From Spirochaetia bacterium (GTDB lineage: Bacteria; Spirochaetota; Spirochaetia; Treponematales; Breznakiellaceae): a stretch of 11,121 nucleotides of DNA. Shown piece after piece: positions 1 through 6,631 of this stretch. Where the stretch lies: the NCBI GenBank assembly GCA_025997655.1, contig BNUW01000085.1, positions 1 through 11,121 of the forward strand. Direction: 5' to 3'. Positions within the stretch are counted from its first letter, which is position 1. Each line of letters starts with the position of its first letter. A model generated the notes under the pieces. That model ran no database searches. It had not been told where the DNA came from and worked only from the letters and a program-made list of their open reading frames with translations. Made by a program: the position numbers and the translations under genes.

Positions 1-95
1 TGCGTCGAGGTTCACCCGGTCTCCCGGACTTCCTCACGGCGCCGAACTGCCTGCCACCGGCTCCCTGGCCCCGTCAGACCAGAGTACCACTTTTC
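1..95 (-). other. GC-rich, hairpin-prone segment; possible part of a leftward structured RNA, unidentified
   Basis: This stretch is much more GC-rich than the T-rich DNA that follows, and I see no convincing open frame in either direction. Read leftward it holds a CCGG-GAGA-CCGG stem with a GNRA-type loop (16-27) and a CGGCGCCG palindrome (37-44). Just before the stem comes GAGGAAGTCCGGG, which resembles the conserved GAGGAAAGUCCGGG of bacterial RNase P RNA but lacks one A, and the bases after it do not follow the usual RNase P pattern. The last part also vaguely resembles the 3' box of cobalamin riboswitches, but the other B12-box elements are missing. A TATGAT hexamer on the minus strand lies upstream, in the AT-rich DNA near 108-114. 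The assignment stays open. Confidence 0.25.
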
Positions 96-197
96 CCGAT
101 ATTTGAAATCATAGTATCTTTGCGGTTTTTCTTCTTCCATCTGCAAAACTCGACTTTCGGCCTAGTAATGTGCTATTCTTAAAGCTTCTTTATCGGT

Positions 198-236
198 CTT
201 TTTTCGTGTGTTTCCTGTCTTTTTCGTGGTTGAATT
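198..236. repeat. CACGAAA-type degenerate tandem repeat arm downstream of purD
   Basis: On the minus strand this reads as AACCACGAAAAAGACAGG followed by AAACACACGAAAAAAGA, that is, about three degenerate CACGAAA/GACAGGAAA units spaced 9-12 bases apart, preceded by an AATTC flank. The composition and flank resemble the other intergenic repeats of this window. I see only one arm and no inverted partner. The rest of 96-258 is T-rich with no gene and no clear terminator. Confidence 0.45.
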
Positions 237-258
237 TGGAATCCCTGCATACTGATTA

Positions 259-1521
259 TCATTCCCGCCCAATATCTTTCCGGTACGCCATGCCCTCAAA
301 GCTGACCGCTCCCAGCGCTTCGTATGCCCTGGTCCAGGCCTCGTCCGAATCGGCGCCCCATGCGGATGCCGCCAGAACCCGGCCCCCGGTGGTGCGCAGT
401 TCCGCTGTGCCGTCGGCTCTTTGAGCCCCGGCGATAAATATCCGTGCGCCGGTTTTCACGAGGGCGCCCTCGTTGACCGTGATACGGTCACCTTTGCGGT
501 AGGAACCGGGGTAGCCATCAGCCACCGCCACGGGAGCGCAGACCGCGCCGGACTTCCAGTTGAGGGGGAATGCGGCCAGGGTTCCGTCCAGAATCGCGGT
601 GCAGAGACCGGCGAAATCAAAATCCGCAAGGGGCAGCACCGCCTGGGTCTCGGGGTCCCCCAGTCGCGCATTATACTCAAGCAGGGAGCAGCGGTCGTCC
701 TTTACCATGAGGCCGAAAAAAATAAAGCCCCGGTAATCCATGCCCTCCGCCTCCATGCCCCTGAGTGTCGGCTGAAGAATAGCGGTCTCAAAGTCCCTTT
801 GGGCGGCGGCGGTAAAATCCGGGACCGGGGCGATGGCTCCCATGCCGCCGGTATTCGGCCCCGCACCGCCATCGAAACGGCGCTTGTGATCACGAGCGGA
901 AACAAAGGGGGCTATCACTCCGTTTCTGCCGGGCTGTACGCTCACCGCCGCCAGAACCGAAACTTCCCTGCCCTCAAGAAATTCCTCTAACACCACCGAA
1001 GTACCGGCGGCCCCCAGGGATTTGTCCTGCATAAAAGATGCGATACTCTCTTCGGCCTCAGCAAGACTACCGGCGATAACAACCCCCTTCCCTGCGGCAA
1101 GCCCGTCGGCCTTCACAACCAGCTTTGGTTGTCTCCCATTAAAATAAGCCCGGGCGTATTTGAGCGCCAAAGCGGGATCGCTAAAGGATTCACTCCACGC
1201 GGCACGCACACCATATCTGCCCATAAATGCCTTGGAAAAACCTTTACTCGCCTCAAGCCGGGCGGCTTGTTTGCCGGGACCCACGATGGACAGCCCTGCG
1301 GCGCGGAACCGGTCAACGATGCCCAGAGCCAGAGGGACCTCGGGGCCCACCACGGTAAGGGCTATCCCCTCCCGTTGGACAAAGCCGATGAGCGCGTCCT
1401 GCCCTGCCTCAGTTGCGGGAACACGCCATAGCATGGAAGTTAGCCCAATCGGAAAAGGTAGTAAAGGTGTACGTTGCGCCGGGAAACGGCGGTACGGCGA
1501 TTGAGGCGCGGAACCGGTCAA
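259..1521 (-). CDS. purD: Phosphoribosylamine-glycine ligase (GAR synthetase), C-terminal part of a disrupted gene
   Basis: PurD ligates glycine to 5-phosphoribosylamine with ATP, the second step of cytosolic IMP synthesis. This frame carries nearly all of the enzyme: VVGPEVPLALGIVDRFR (57-73), the ATP-grasp segment LVVKADGLAAGKGVVIA (134-150), EEFLEGREVSVLA (179-191), the DHKRRFDGGAGPNTGGMGA loop (211-229), the metal-binding EYNARLGDPETQAVLP (282-297), and a typical C-terminal GMAYRKDIG. Residues 1-34 are not PurD: they are translated from an inverted copy of the gene's own 5' end, so genuine homology begins at PATEAGQD (35). The TTG at 1519-1521 is only the frame limit, not a trusted start. 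Removing the 205-bp insertion restores one continuous frame of 438 codons, a normal PurD length. As written, this piece lacks the N-terminal GSGGREHA loop and is unlikely to be active alone. Confidence 0.9.
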   Translation of the reverse strand: MTGSAPQSPYRRFPAQRTPLLPFPIGLTSMLWRVPATEAGQDALIGFVQREGIALTVVGPEVPLALGIVDRFRAAGLSIVGPGKQAARLEASKGFSKAFMGRYGVRAAWSESFSDPALALKYARAYFNGRQPKLVVKADGLAAGKGVVIAGSLAEAEESIASFMQDKSLGAAGTSVVLEEFLEGREVSVLAAVSVQPGRNGVIAPFVSARDHKRRFDGGAGPNTGGMGAIAPVPDFTAAAQRDFETAILQPTLRGMEAEGMDYRGFIFFGLMVKDDRCSLLEYNARLGDPETQAVLPLADFDFAGLCTAILDGTLAAFPLNWKSGAVCAPVAVADGYPGSYRKGDRITVNEGALVKTGARIFIAGAQRADGTAELRTTGGRVLAASAWGADSDEAWTRAYEALGAVSFEGMAYRKDIGRE

Positions 1522-1625
1522 CGATGCCCAGAGCCAGAGGGACCTCGGGGCCCACCACGGTAAGGGCTATCCCCTCCCGTTGGACAAAGCCGATGAGCGC
1601 GTCCTGCCCTGCCTCAGTTGCGGGA
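1300..1625. repeat. Perfect 121-bp direct repeat inside purD (copies 1300-1420 and 1505-1625)
   Basis: The two 121-bp copies, beginning GGCGCGGAACC and ending AGTTGCGGGA, are identical base for base at an offset of 205. They encode the same PurD segment twice. Between them lies an inverted copy of the purD 5' end. The absence of any mismatch implies a very recent duplication or a sequence artefact. Confidence 0.97.
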
Positions 1626-1780
1626 TCACCCAGGCTTGCCGGGGCGTTCTCACACGCAGCCTCAATCGCCGTACCGCCGTTTCCCGGCGCAACGTACACC
1701 TTTACTACCTTTTCCGATTGGGCTAACTTCCATGCTATGGCGTGTTCCCGCCCCCCTGACCCGATAACTAAAACCTTCAT
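1409..1780 (-). CDS. purD: Phosphoribosylamine-glycine ligase, N-terminal fragment of the disrupted gene
   Basis: This is the true 5' end of purD. It starts at ATG 1778-1780 with the hallmark MKVLVIGSGGREHAIAW, whose glycine-rich GSGGREHA loop (7-14) opens the PurD N domain. Residues 1-92 are normal and end in GIVDRFRA. Residues 93-123 are foreign: they come from an inverted copy of the gene's first bases and end at a stop. The same GPEVPLALGIVDRF sequence reappears in the downstream frame because 121 bp are duplicated. The two pieces are offset by one base (205 = 3x68+1), so in-frame read-through is impossible. The C9 tract at 1787-1795 gives an all-G ribosome-binding region. purH lies 189 bp upstream in the same direction. 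Confidence 0.85.
   Translation of the reverse strand: MKVLVIGSGGREHAIAWKLAQSEKVVKVYVAPGNGGTAIEAACENAPASLGDPATEAGQDALIGFVQREGIALTVVGPEVPLALGIVDRFRASIAVPPFPGATYTFTTFSDWANFHAMACSRN
1415..1507. repeat. Inverted 93-bp copy of purD codons for REHAIAW...TAIEA (source 1659-1751)
   Basis: Bases 1415-1507 are the exact reverse complement of 1659-1751. One end shares GCGGGA (1415-1420) with the end of the first direct repeat. The other shares GGC (1505-1507) with the start of the second direct repeat. So both junctions carry microhomology, of 6 and 3 bp. Reading rightward, the copy encodes REHAIAWKLAQSEK, a mirror fragment of PurD on the wrong strand. Confidence 0.97.
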
Positions 1781-1786
1781 GCGTTT

Positions 1787-1795
1787 CCCCCCCCC
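1787..1795 (-). promoter_or_regulatory. Nine-G homopolymer in the purD ribosome-binding position
   Basis: On the coding strand nine consecutive G residues sit six bases before the purD ATG, in the place of a Shine-Dalgarno sequence. A run of this length is prone to slippage, which would alter the run length and its distance from the start codon. The same property makes it prone to sequencing error. Confidence 0.5.
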
Positions 1796-1806
1796 TATTT
1801 ACCTAA

Positions 1807-1942
1807 AAGAATAAATAACCACGGACCACACTGACCACACGGACACGGACAGCACGGACTGATTTTTTGCCTGTCTTTTTCTTTTGTCCGTGCTCTCCCC
1901 CGCGCAAGCGGGTTCTTGTGTGGTCGGTGGTTTACATTCTTC
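1807..1942. repeat. Imperfect palindromic repeat filling the purH-purD gap (CCACGGACC core)
   Basis: The left arm begins AAGAATAAATAACCACGGACC and continues with CACACTGACCACACGGACACGGAC. The right arm, read as its reverse complement, begins AAGAATGTAAACCACCGACC and continues with CACAC. Further in, GCACGGACTG on the left pairs with GCACGGACA on the right. The right arm also carries a small extra hairpin CCCGC-GCAA-GCGGG (1899-1912). The element occupies most of the 189-bp gap and probably forms a hairpin in the purH-purD transcript. No coding frame or recognised RNA is visible. Confidence 0.7.
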
Positions 1943-1969
1943 ATTAACATTGTCAATGGTGTCTACCTA

Positions 1970-3598
1970 CTAGTGTTTGAAATGCCGGGTCCCGGTAAAG
2001 ACCATGGCAAGCCCCAACCTGTCGCAGGCCTCAATAGAAAGATTGTCGTTGTTGGAGCCCCCCACCTGGATGATGGTCTTGATGCCTGCTGCTGCGGCGG
2101 CTTCCACCACATCCGGAAAGGGGAAAAATGCGTCCGAGGCAAGCACCCGGGCCGGAGCGCCGTCATGGCCCGCAGCAATGACACGGGCGCTCCGGGAAAG
2201 GGCAAGTTCCGCCGCCCAGATGCGGTTTGTCTCGCCGCCGCCTATGCCCACCGCGGCACGGTCCTTCACCACTACGATGGCGTTGGACTTTACGTAGCTC
2301 ACCGCCCGCATACCAAAAAGCATGTCGGGGATGTCCGCCGGGGGAGGCGCAGCTTTAGTAACCACCTCCCACTTTTCCAGGAGCTTCCGGTTGGCGCTCT
2401 GCACCAGAAGACCGCCGTCCACGGAAACACATTCATGATACTCCCGTGGAGCAGAGGGAGCCCGTATAACCCGCAGATTCTTTTTCGCCTTAAACAGTTC
2501 CCGTGCGCCCTCTTCAAAGTCAGGCGCAACAACGATCTCCAGGAACAGTTCCCCCAGCTTTTCTGCGGTACCCCTGTCAATGCACACATTGGATGCCAGG
2601 ATACCGCCGAAAATAGAAACCGGATCACAGGCAAAAGTCTTGGCATAGGCTTCGCCAAGATTCCGCCCCAGACTTATGCCGCAGGGGGTGTTGTGCTTAA
2701 CCGCCACACAGCATACCTGCGTTCCCGATGCCGCCATGGTGTATTCCGGCAGAAACCGGGCCACGTCTTCCTCACCCTGCGGCGGCGTGTTGTCCGAAGG
2801 AAGGCCGAAGGCGCAGGCCGCTTTCCAGGCCAGGTCCAGGTCACGGATATTGTTGTAGCTTAGCTCTTTGCCCTGGAGCTGTTCCATGGAACCCAGCGCG
2901 CCGGGGCGGTCGGTGTTAATATAAAAGGCGGCGGACTGGTGGCTGTTCTCGCCGTAGCGCAGGCCCTGGGCTTTTTTCAGGGACTGGGGCCAATACGCGG
3001 GGTAAGCGGCCGGTTCCGGAGAACCGGTTTCCAGAAGGTAACGGGAGACGGCGGCGTCATAGGCGGAAGTAAGGTTGAACACCTTTCCCGCAAGACGTTT
3101 GCGAAACGCCACCGGAACACCGCCGGCCTTGAGGCCCTTAATGGTTTCGGCGTAGTCCGCAGCATCCGTGAGGACGATCACGTCCCGGAAATTTTTCGCC
3201 GCAGAGCGGAGCATGGCGGGGCCGCCGATGTCGATGAACTCCACGGTTTCCTCCAGGAAAAGCCCTGCCTGAACCTTTTCGAAAAACGGGTAGAGATTCA
3301 CACACACCAGATCAATTGGGGAAAGGCCCTGCTGTGTCAGGGTTTCCATGTGGGACGCCGTATCCCGCCGGGCAAGAAGCCCCGCATGTATCGCCGGGTG
3401 CAGGGTCTTTACCCTGCCGTCAAGACATTCGGGGAAACCCGTCACCGCCGATACATCGGTCACCGGGATTTGGTGTTCCTGAAGATGCTTTGAGGTTCCC
3501 CCGGTTGATACAATTTCCCAGCCCGCCCCGCTCAGATATTCCGCAAGCTCCACAATACCGTCTTTGTAAAAAACACTGATTAAGGCCCGTTTTTTCAT
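1970..3598 (-). CDS. purH: Bifunctional AICAR formyltransferase / IMP cyclohydrolase
   Basis: PurH transfers formyl from 10-formyl-THF to AICAR and closes the ring to IMP, the last two steps of de novo purine synthesis. The 542 residues fit the family (about 510-540). The N-terminal MGS-like cyclohydrolase domain shows KRALISV (3-9), STGGTSKHL (31-39), GRVKTLHPAIHAGLLA (61-76) and DIGGPAMLRSAAKN (123-136). The transformylase domain has RYGENSHQSAAFY (214-226), SYNNIRDLDLAW (247-258) and the catalytic Lys301-His302 in VKHNTPCG. It also has CDPVSIFGGILASN (324-337), ASDAFFPFPD and the C-terminal FTGTRHFKH. The SVSDK typical of many PurH N termini reads SVFYK here. The ATG overlaps the TGA of the upstream reductase gene by four bases (ATGA), and no good Shine-Dalgarno is near, which suggests translational coupling. 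Confidence 0.97.
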   Translation of the reverse strand: MKKRALISVFYKDGIVELAEYLSGAGWEIVSTGGTSKHLQEHQIPVTDVSAVTGFPECLDGRVKTLHPAIHAGLLARRDTASHMETLTQQGLSPIDLVCVNLYPFFEKVQAGLFLEETVEFIDIGGPAMLRSAAKNFRDVIVLTDAADYAETIKGLKAGGVPVAFRKRLAGKVFNLTSAYDAAVSRYLLETGSPEPAAYPAYWPQSLKKAQGLRYGENSHQSAAFYINTDRPGALGSMEQLQGKELSYNNIRDLDLAWKAACAFGLPSDNTPPQGEEDVARFLPEYTMAASGTQVCCVAVKHNTPCGISLGRNLGEAYAKTFACDPVSIFGGILASNVCIDRGTAEKLGELFLEIVVAPDFEEGARELFKAKKNLRVIRAPSAPREYHECVSVDGGLLVQSANRKLLEKWEVVTKAAPPPADIPDMLFGMRAVSYVKSNAIVVVKDRAAVGIGGGETNRIWAAELALSRSARVIAAGHDGAPARVLASDAFFPFPDVVEAAAAAGIKTIIQVGGSNNDNLSIEACDRLGLAMVFTGTRHFKH

Positions 3599-4746
3599 TT
3601 TGGCGAATTTTCCTTGTGCACCTTGTCGATTTCTTTCATCCAGTGGGACACATTAATATGCTGGGGACATTTTTCGAGGCATTCGTCGCACTGCACGCAG
3701 TGGTGGGCCTGCTTATCTTCACCCAGTATCTTGTATTCCATTTCAAAGAGAAAGTTATAAGTCGGCGCTTTCCTTGCTTTCCCGGAAAGGTAGTTATTGT
3801 AAATCGCCAGGACTTTTGGAATGTCGATGCCCTGGGGACAGTCCATGCAGTAGCGGCAGCCGGTACAGGGAACGGTTCCGGCGCTTTTGAAAGCTAACAG
3901 GGCCTTATCGATCACCTGGTAGTCCTCCGTGACCAGGGGCTTGAAGTTTTCCATGGTAGCGATATTGTCCTTCACCTGATCCATGGTGCTCATGCCGCTC
4001 AGCACGACCTGCACGCCGCTCAGTGATGCTGCGTAGCGTATCGCCCAGGAGGCAACGCTGGCGGCGGGGTTTGCGTTCTTGAAGATCAGCACCGATTCAG
4101 GGCAGAGGTTCGCCAGGGTTCCGCCCCGGACGGGCTCCATCACATTAACCGGGATACCCTTCTTTTCGAGTGTCTTGTACTGCTCATGGGCGTTTTGCTG
4201 TTCCCAGTCCAGGTAGTTAAGCTGTATCTGGGCAAAGTCCCAATCGTATCTCTGCACCACATCCCGTAACAGCTCCGGCTGATCATGGAAGGAAAACCCC
4301 AGGCGACGGATCTGCCCCTGCTTCTGTTTTTCCTTGAGCTTCTCATAAATCTTGAAGGTTTCGGCAACCTTTAAATGCTCCTTGCCGATGTTGTGGAGCA
4401 GGTAGTAATCAAAATAATCGGTTTTACATTTCTTAAGCTGCTCCTGAAAGATCCGTTCCACATCCGCCTCGGCCTTTACAAACATCAGGGGCATCTTGTC
4501 GGCCAGGTTAAAGCTGCTCCGGTCGTACCGCGACAGGGCTTCCCCGGCAAAGGTTTCGGAGTTCCCCTCATGATACATCCAGGCGGTATCAAAGTAATTG
4601 ATACCCCTGTCCTTGGCATAGTCCACCATGTCCAGTGCCTTGGTCTTGTCGATTTCCTGCGTCCCCTCCTTTAAGGGCAGCCGCATAAAACCAAACCCCA
4701 GCAGAGAAAGTTCCTCGCCGGTTTTTTGAATAAACCGCTTTTCCAT
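3595..4746 (-). CDS. Aldo/keto reductase with C-terminal ferredoxin-type Fe-S domain
   Basis: A 383-residue oxidoreductase of the aldo/keto reductase superfamily (COG1453-like). The barrel holds the expected tetrad: Asp53 and Tyr58 in FDTAWMYHEG, Lys84 in LADKMP and His118 in YYLLHNI. VMEPVRGGTLA (202-212) and the SGMSTMDQVKDN region (250-261) are also typical. The C terminus has two cysteine clusters, CTGCRYCMDCPQG (294-306) and CVQCDECLEKCPQ (350-362), expected to bind two [4Fe-4S] clusters. I chose ATG 4744-4746 because GGAGGT (4753-4758) lies six bases upstream; an in-frame start nine codons earlier would lack that site. It begins 13 bp after purN and its stop overlaps the purH start. The substrate is unknown and a role in purine synthesis is not established. 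Confidence 0.93.
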   Translation of the reverse strand: MEKRFIQKTGEELSLLGFGFMRLPLKEGTQEIDKTKALDMVDYAKDRGINYFDTAWMYHEGNSETFAGEALSRYDRSSFNLADKMPLMFVKAEADVERIFQEQLKKCKTDYFDYYLLHNIGKEHLKVAETFKIYEKLKEKQKQGQIRRLGFSFHDQPELLRDVVQRYDWDFAQIQLNYLDWEQQNAHEQYKTLEKKGIPVNVMEPVRGGTLANLCPESVLIFKNANPAASVASWAIRYAASLSGVQVVLSGMSTMDQVKDNIATMENFKPLVTEDYQVIDKALLAFKSAGTVPCTGCRYCMDCPQGIDIPKVLAIYNNYLSGKARKAPTYNFLFEMEYKILGEDKQAHHCVQCDECLEKCPQHINVSHWMKEIDKVHKENSPK

Positions 4747-4752
4747 TTCAAC

Positions 4753-4758
4753 ACCTCC
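4753..4758 (-). promoter_or_regulatory. Strong ribosome-binding site (GGAGGT) fixing the reductase start
   Basis: GGAGGT lies in the 13-bp gap between the purN stop and the reductase ATG, six bases before the start codon. It is the clearest Shine-Dalgarno in the leftward run and decides between two in-frame starts. Confidence 0.8.
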
Positions 4759-4759
4759 G

Positions 4760-5377
4760 TCAATGCAATGCACTTAATTTTTCCGCCATCAGGGCCGCAG
4801 CCTCGACGATGGCGATATGTTCTTCCCCATGAATCCGTTCCGCTAACGTTTCCGCAGTATCGCTGCGCAGCACCGGAACTTTCCGCTGTAACAGGATTGG
4901 TCCTGTATCGGTACCGGCGTCCACAATATGCACCGTACATCCCGACTCCGTCTCCCTCGCCGCCAGCACTGAAAGGTGGACAGTCTCGCCGTACATCCCC
5001 GCCCCGCCGTACTTAGGCAGCAGGCTCGGGTGGAGGTTGATGATCCGCCCCGCATAGGCGTCGATGATCTCCCCCTCCAGCACCACCAGAAACCCCGCAA
5101 GGATGATAAGTTCTGCGTTCATATCCCGCAGATCCCGGAGGAGCCGGTCTGAAAGCTCCCGCAGTTGCGTATCAACGGGAAGCCCGGCGTCCACTTCTTC
5201 GATCACCACCGGTATCCCCGCAGAGGCGGCCCGTTTCAGCGCATAGGCGTCCCGCTGATCAGAAATCACCCCAACAATATGCCCCGGCCCCAAGCGGCCC
5301 GCTTTCTCCGCATCAATCAGCGCCTGAAGGTTGGTCCCATTCCCGGAGGCGAACACTACAATACGCAGTACATTCAC
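4760..5377 (-). CDS. purN: Phosphoribosylglycinamide formyltransferase (GAR transformylase)
   Basis: PurN transfers formyl from 10-formyl-THF to GAR, the step after PurD. The 205-residue protein has RIVVFASGNGTNLQAL (5-20), the AGFLVVL strand (94-100), the catalytic Asn114 and His116 in INLHPSLLPKYGG, and Asp157 in GTDTGPILL. The GGAGMYGETVH loop replaces the PGLHTH of enterobacterial PurN. The chosen start is GTG 5375-5377, preceded by AAGGCGG five bases away. The frame stays open to an ATG at 5446, but those 23 extra codons come from repeat-derived intergenic DNA and do not resemble a PurN N terminus. It lies 126 bp after purM and 13 bp before the reductase. Confidence 0.95.
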   Translation of the reverse strand: MNVLRIVVFASGNGTNLQALIDAEKAGRLGPGHIVGVISDQRDAYALKRAASAGIPVVIEEVDAGLPVDTQLRELSDRLLRDLRDMNAELIILAGFLVVLEGEIIDAYAGRIINLHPSLLPKYGGAGMYGETVHLSVLAARETESGCTVHIVDAGTDTGPILLQRKVPVLRSDTAETLAERIHGEEHIAIVEAAALMAEKLSALH

Positions 5378-5387
5378 GGCAGCCGCC

Positions 5388-5505
5388 TTAACACCGCAAA
5401 ATGCGCAAACAGGAACGCTGACAAAACGAAGAATATTAAACCGCAAAGGCGAATAAGGCGCCGAAGAAGAGGGGAGAATTCCTTCTTTGCGGTTAATTTC
5501 TCTTC
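5388..5505. repeat. CCGCAAAG-type palindromic repeat in the purM-purN gap
   Basis: The core inverted repeat pairs GAAGAATATTAAACCGCAAAGG (5428-5449) with 5481-5505, whose reverse complement reads GAAGAGAAATTAACCGCAAAGAAGG. A third related unit, TTAACACCGCAAAATGCGCAAA (5388-5409), lies closer to purN. The right arm touches the purM stop codon. The repeats take up nearly the whole 126-bp gap, so a purM-purN transcript would carry this hairpin. Confidence 0.65.
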
Positions 5506-6589
5506 ATTCAAAGCGCACCATCCCGTTTCCCGTTTCCACCCGGCCTATTTCCCAGGCGGGGAAACCCCTATCGTCCAGAAACGCTATCGCCTTCCCGCTG
5601 TCCGCAGGGGCCAGGGCCAGGACAAAGCCGATGCCCATGTTGTAGGTGTTGAACATCTGCTTCCGTAACCCGGCGTTGCTTTCCAGCAGCCTCGCCCCCG
5701 CTTCCTGGGCGGCGGCTCCCCGCTCTTTACAATCCGCAACGCCGGCGGCAATCCGGGCGAAAATGGGCGGGATGGTCCAGGAACCGGTTTTTATCACCGC
5801 GTCAAAATGGGCGGGCGCGGGGAACATCCGGGGAATGTTTTCGTAGAAGCCGCCGCCGGTAATGTGAGCCATGCCTCGTATGGTTGTCTGTTCCAGCAGG
5901 GCGAGGATGGGCTTTACGTAGAGCCGGGTCGGTTCCAGCAGGGCATACCCCAGGGGCATACCGCCAAAGTTTTCGTCAAGGTCGGGCAGTACACGGCGGA
6001 TCAGGCTGAACCCGTTGGAATGGGTGCCCGACGAGGCCAGTCCCACCAGCACATCCCCTTCCTGTATATGTTTTCCGTCAATGATGTTTTTTTTATCAAC
6101 GATACCGACGGAAAAACCCGCAATATCATACTTCCCCGCATCGTAGAAGCCGGGCATCTCCGCAGTTTCGCCCCCCAGGAGGACGCTCCCGGTTTCCCGG
6201 CAGCCAACCGCAACGCCCTTAACCAGCGCCGCCGCCACCTCGGCGTCCAGTTTGCCGCAAGCCAGATAGTCCAGAAAAAAGAGGGGCCGGGCACCATGGC
6301 AAAGGATATCGTTTACACACATGGCAACACAATCAATACCCACGGTATCGTACTTTTTCAGCCGGAAGGCGATGTCCAGCTTGGTCCCCACCCCGTCGGT
6401 GCCGGAAACCAGAACCGGGTCCGCCATACCCTCCCCGGCGCGGATCAGGTCCCCGATGGAGAGCATCCCCGCAAAGCTGCCTATACCGTTCAGCACCGCC
6501 TGATTGGTGGTGGAAGCCGCCAGATTCCGGTAGTGTTCCACCGCCCGGTAGCCCTCCTCAATGTTTACACCCGCCTGTTTATAATCCAT
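5504..6589 (-). CDS. purM: Phosphoribosylformylglycinamidine cyclo-ligase (AIR synthetase)
   Basis: PurM closes the imidazole ring of FGAM with ATP to give AIR. Family motifs run in order: DYKQAGVNIEEG (2-13), VSGTDGVGTKLD (61-72), GIDCVAMCVNDI (84-95), LFFLDYLACGKL (103-114), GGETAEMPGFY (139-149), GLASSGTHSNGFSLIR (183-198), HITGGGFYENIPRM (242-255) and NTYNMGIGFVLAL (314-326). At 361 residues it is slightly longer than usual (about 345). The extra length lies around 284-309, an Ala/Glu/Arg-rich stretch just before NTYNMGIG. The ATG at 6587-6589 matches the conserved N terminus but has no visible Shine-Dalgarno. purM follows the MATE gene by 42 bp. Confidence 0.97.
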   Translation of the reverse strand: MDYKQAGVNIEEGYRAVEHYRNLAASTTNQAVLNGIGSFAGMLSIGDLIRAGEGMADPVLVSGTDGVGTKLDIAFRLKKYDTVGIDCVAMCVNDILCHGARPLFFLDYLACGKLDAEVAAALVKGVAVGCRETGSVLLGGETAEMPGFYDAGKYDIAGFSVGIVDKKNIIDGKHIQEGDVLVGLASSGTHSNGFSLIRRVLPDLDENFGGMPLGYALLEPTRLYVKPILALLEQTTIRGMAHITGGGFYENIPRMFPAPAHFDAVIKTGSWTIPPIFARIAAGVADCKERGAAAQEAGARLLESNAGLRKQMFNTYNMGIGFVLALAPADSGKAIAFLDDRGFPAWEIGRVETGNGMVRFE

Positions 6590-6595
6590 GGGTAG

Positions 6596-6624
6596 AGTAT
6601 AGGAAAAACCGGCCGGTTTGACTA
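6596..6624 (-). promoter_or_regulatory. Candidate purM promoter giving an almost leaderless mRNA, with a 14-bp palindrome in the spacer
   Basis: On the minus strand TAGTCA (6619-6624) and TATACT (6596-6601) are 17 bases apart, a fair sigma-70-type pair. Only six bases separate the -10 from the purM ATG, so transcription would begin at or beside the start codon, in keeping with the missing Shine-Dalgarno. The spacer contains the perfect palindrome AAACCGGCCGGTTT (6606-6619), which could be an operator or part of a weak terminator for the upstream gene. Confidence 0.35.
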
Positions 6625-6631
6625 CGAGGGA

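Noticed and set aside
1409..1521. Programmed frameshift joining the two purD pieces
   Set aside because: The pieces overlap by a duplicated and inverted segment, so no single slip could yield a sensible protein.
1413..1814. Rightward frame beginning REHAIAWKLAQSEK that looks like a second PurD on the + strand
   Set aside because: It is only the inverted 93-bp copy read on its own strand and continues into antisense sequence; no independent gene.
1899..1912. CCCGC-GCAA-GCGGG hairpin as a terminator after purH
   Set aside because: It lacks a T-run on either strand; it seems to be a subhairpin of the larger repeat.
1916..2863. Long rightward frame (315 codons)
   Set aside because: It is antisense to purH, with no recognisable family and a composition expected of a shadow frame.
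5807..6595. Rightward 262-codon frame
   Set aside because: Antisense shadow of purM; the purM motifs on the other strand are unambiguous.
6604..6619. AAACCGGCCGGTTT with adjacent T-run (minus strand) as an intrinsic terminator of the MATE gene
   Set aside because: A usable loop leaves only about five stem pairs, mostly A-T at the base; a palindromic protein site is at least as likely.
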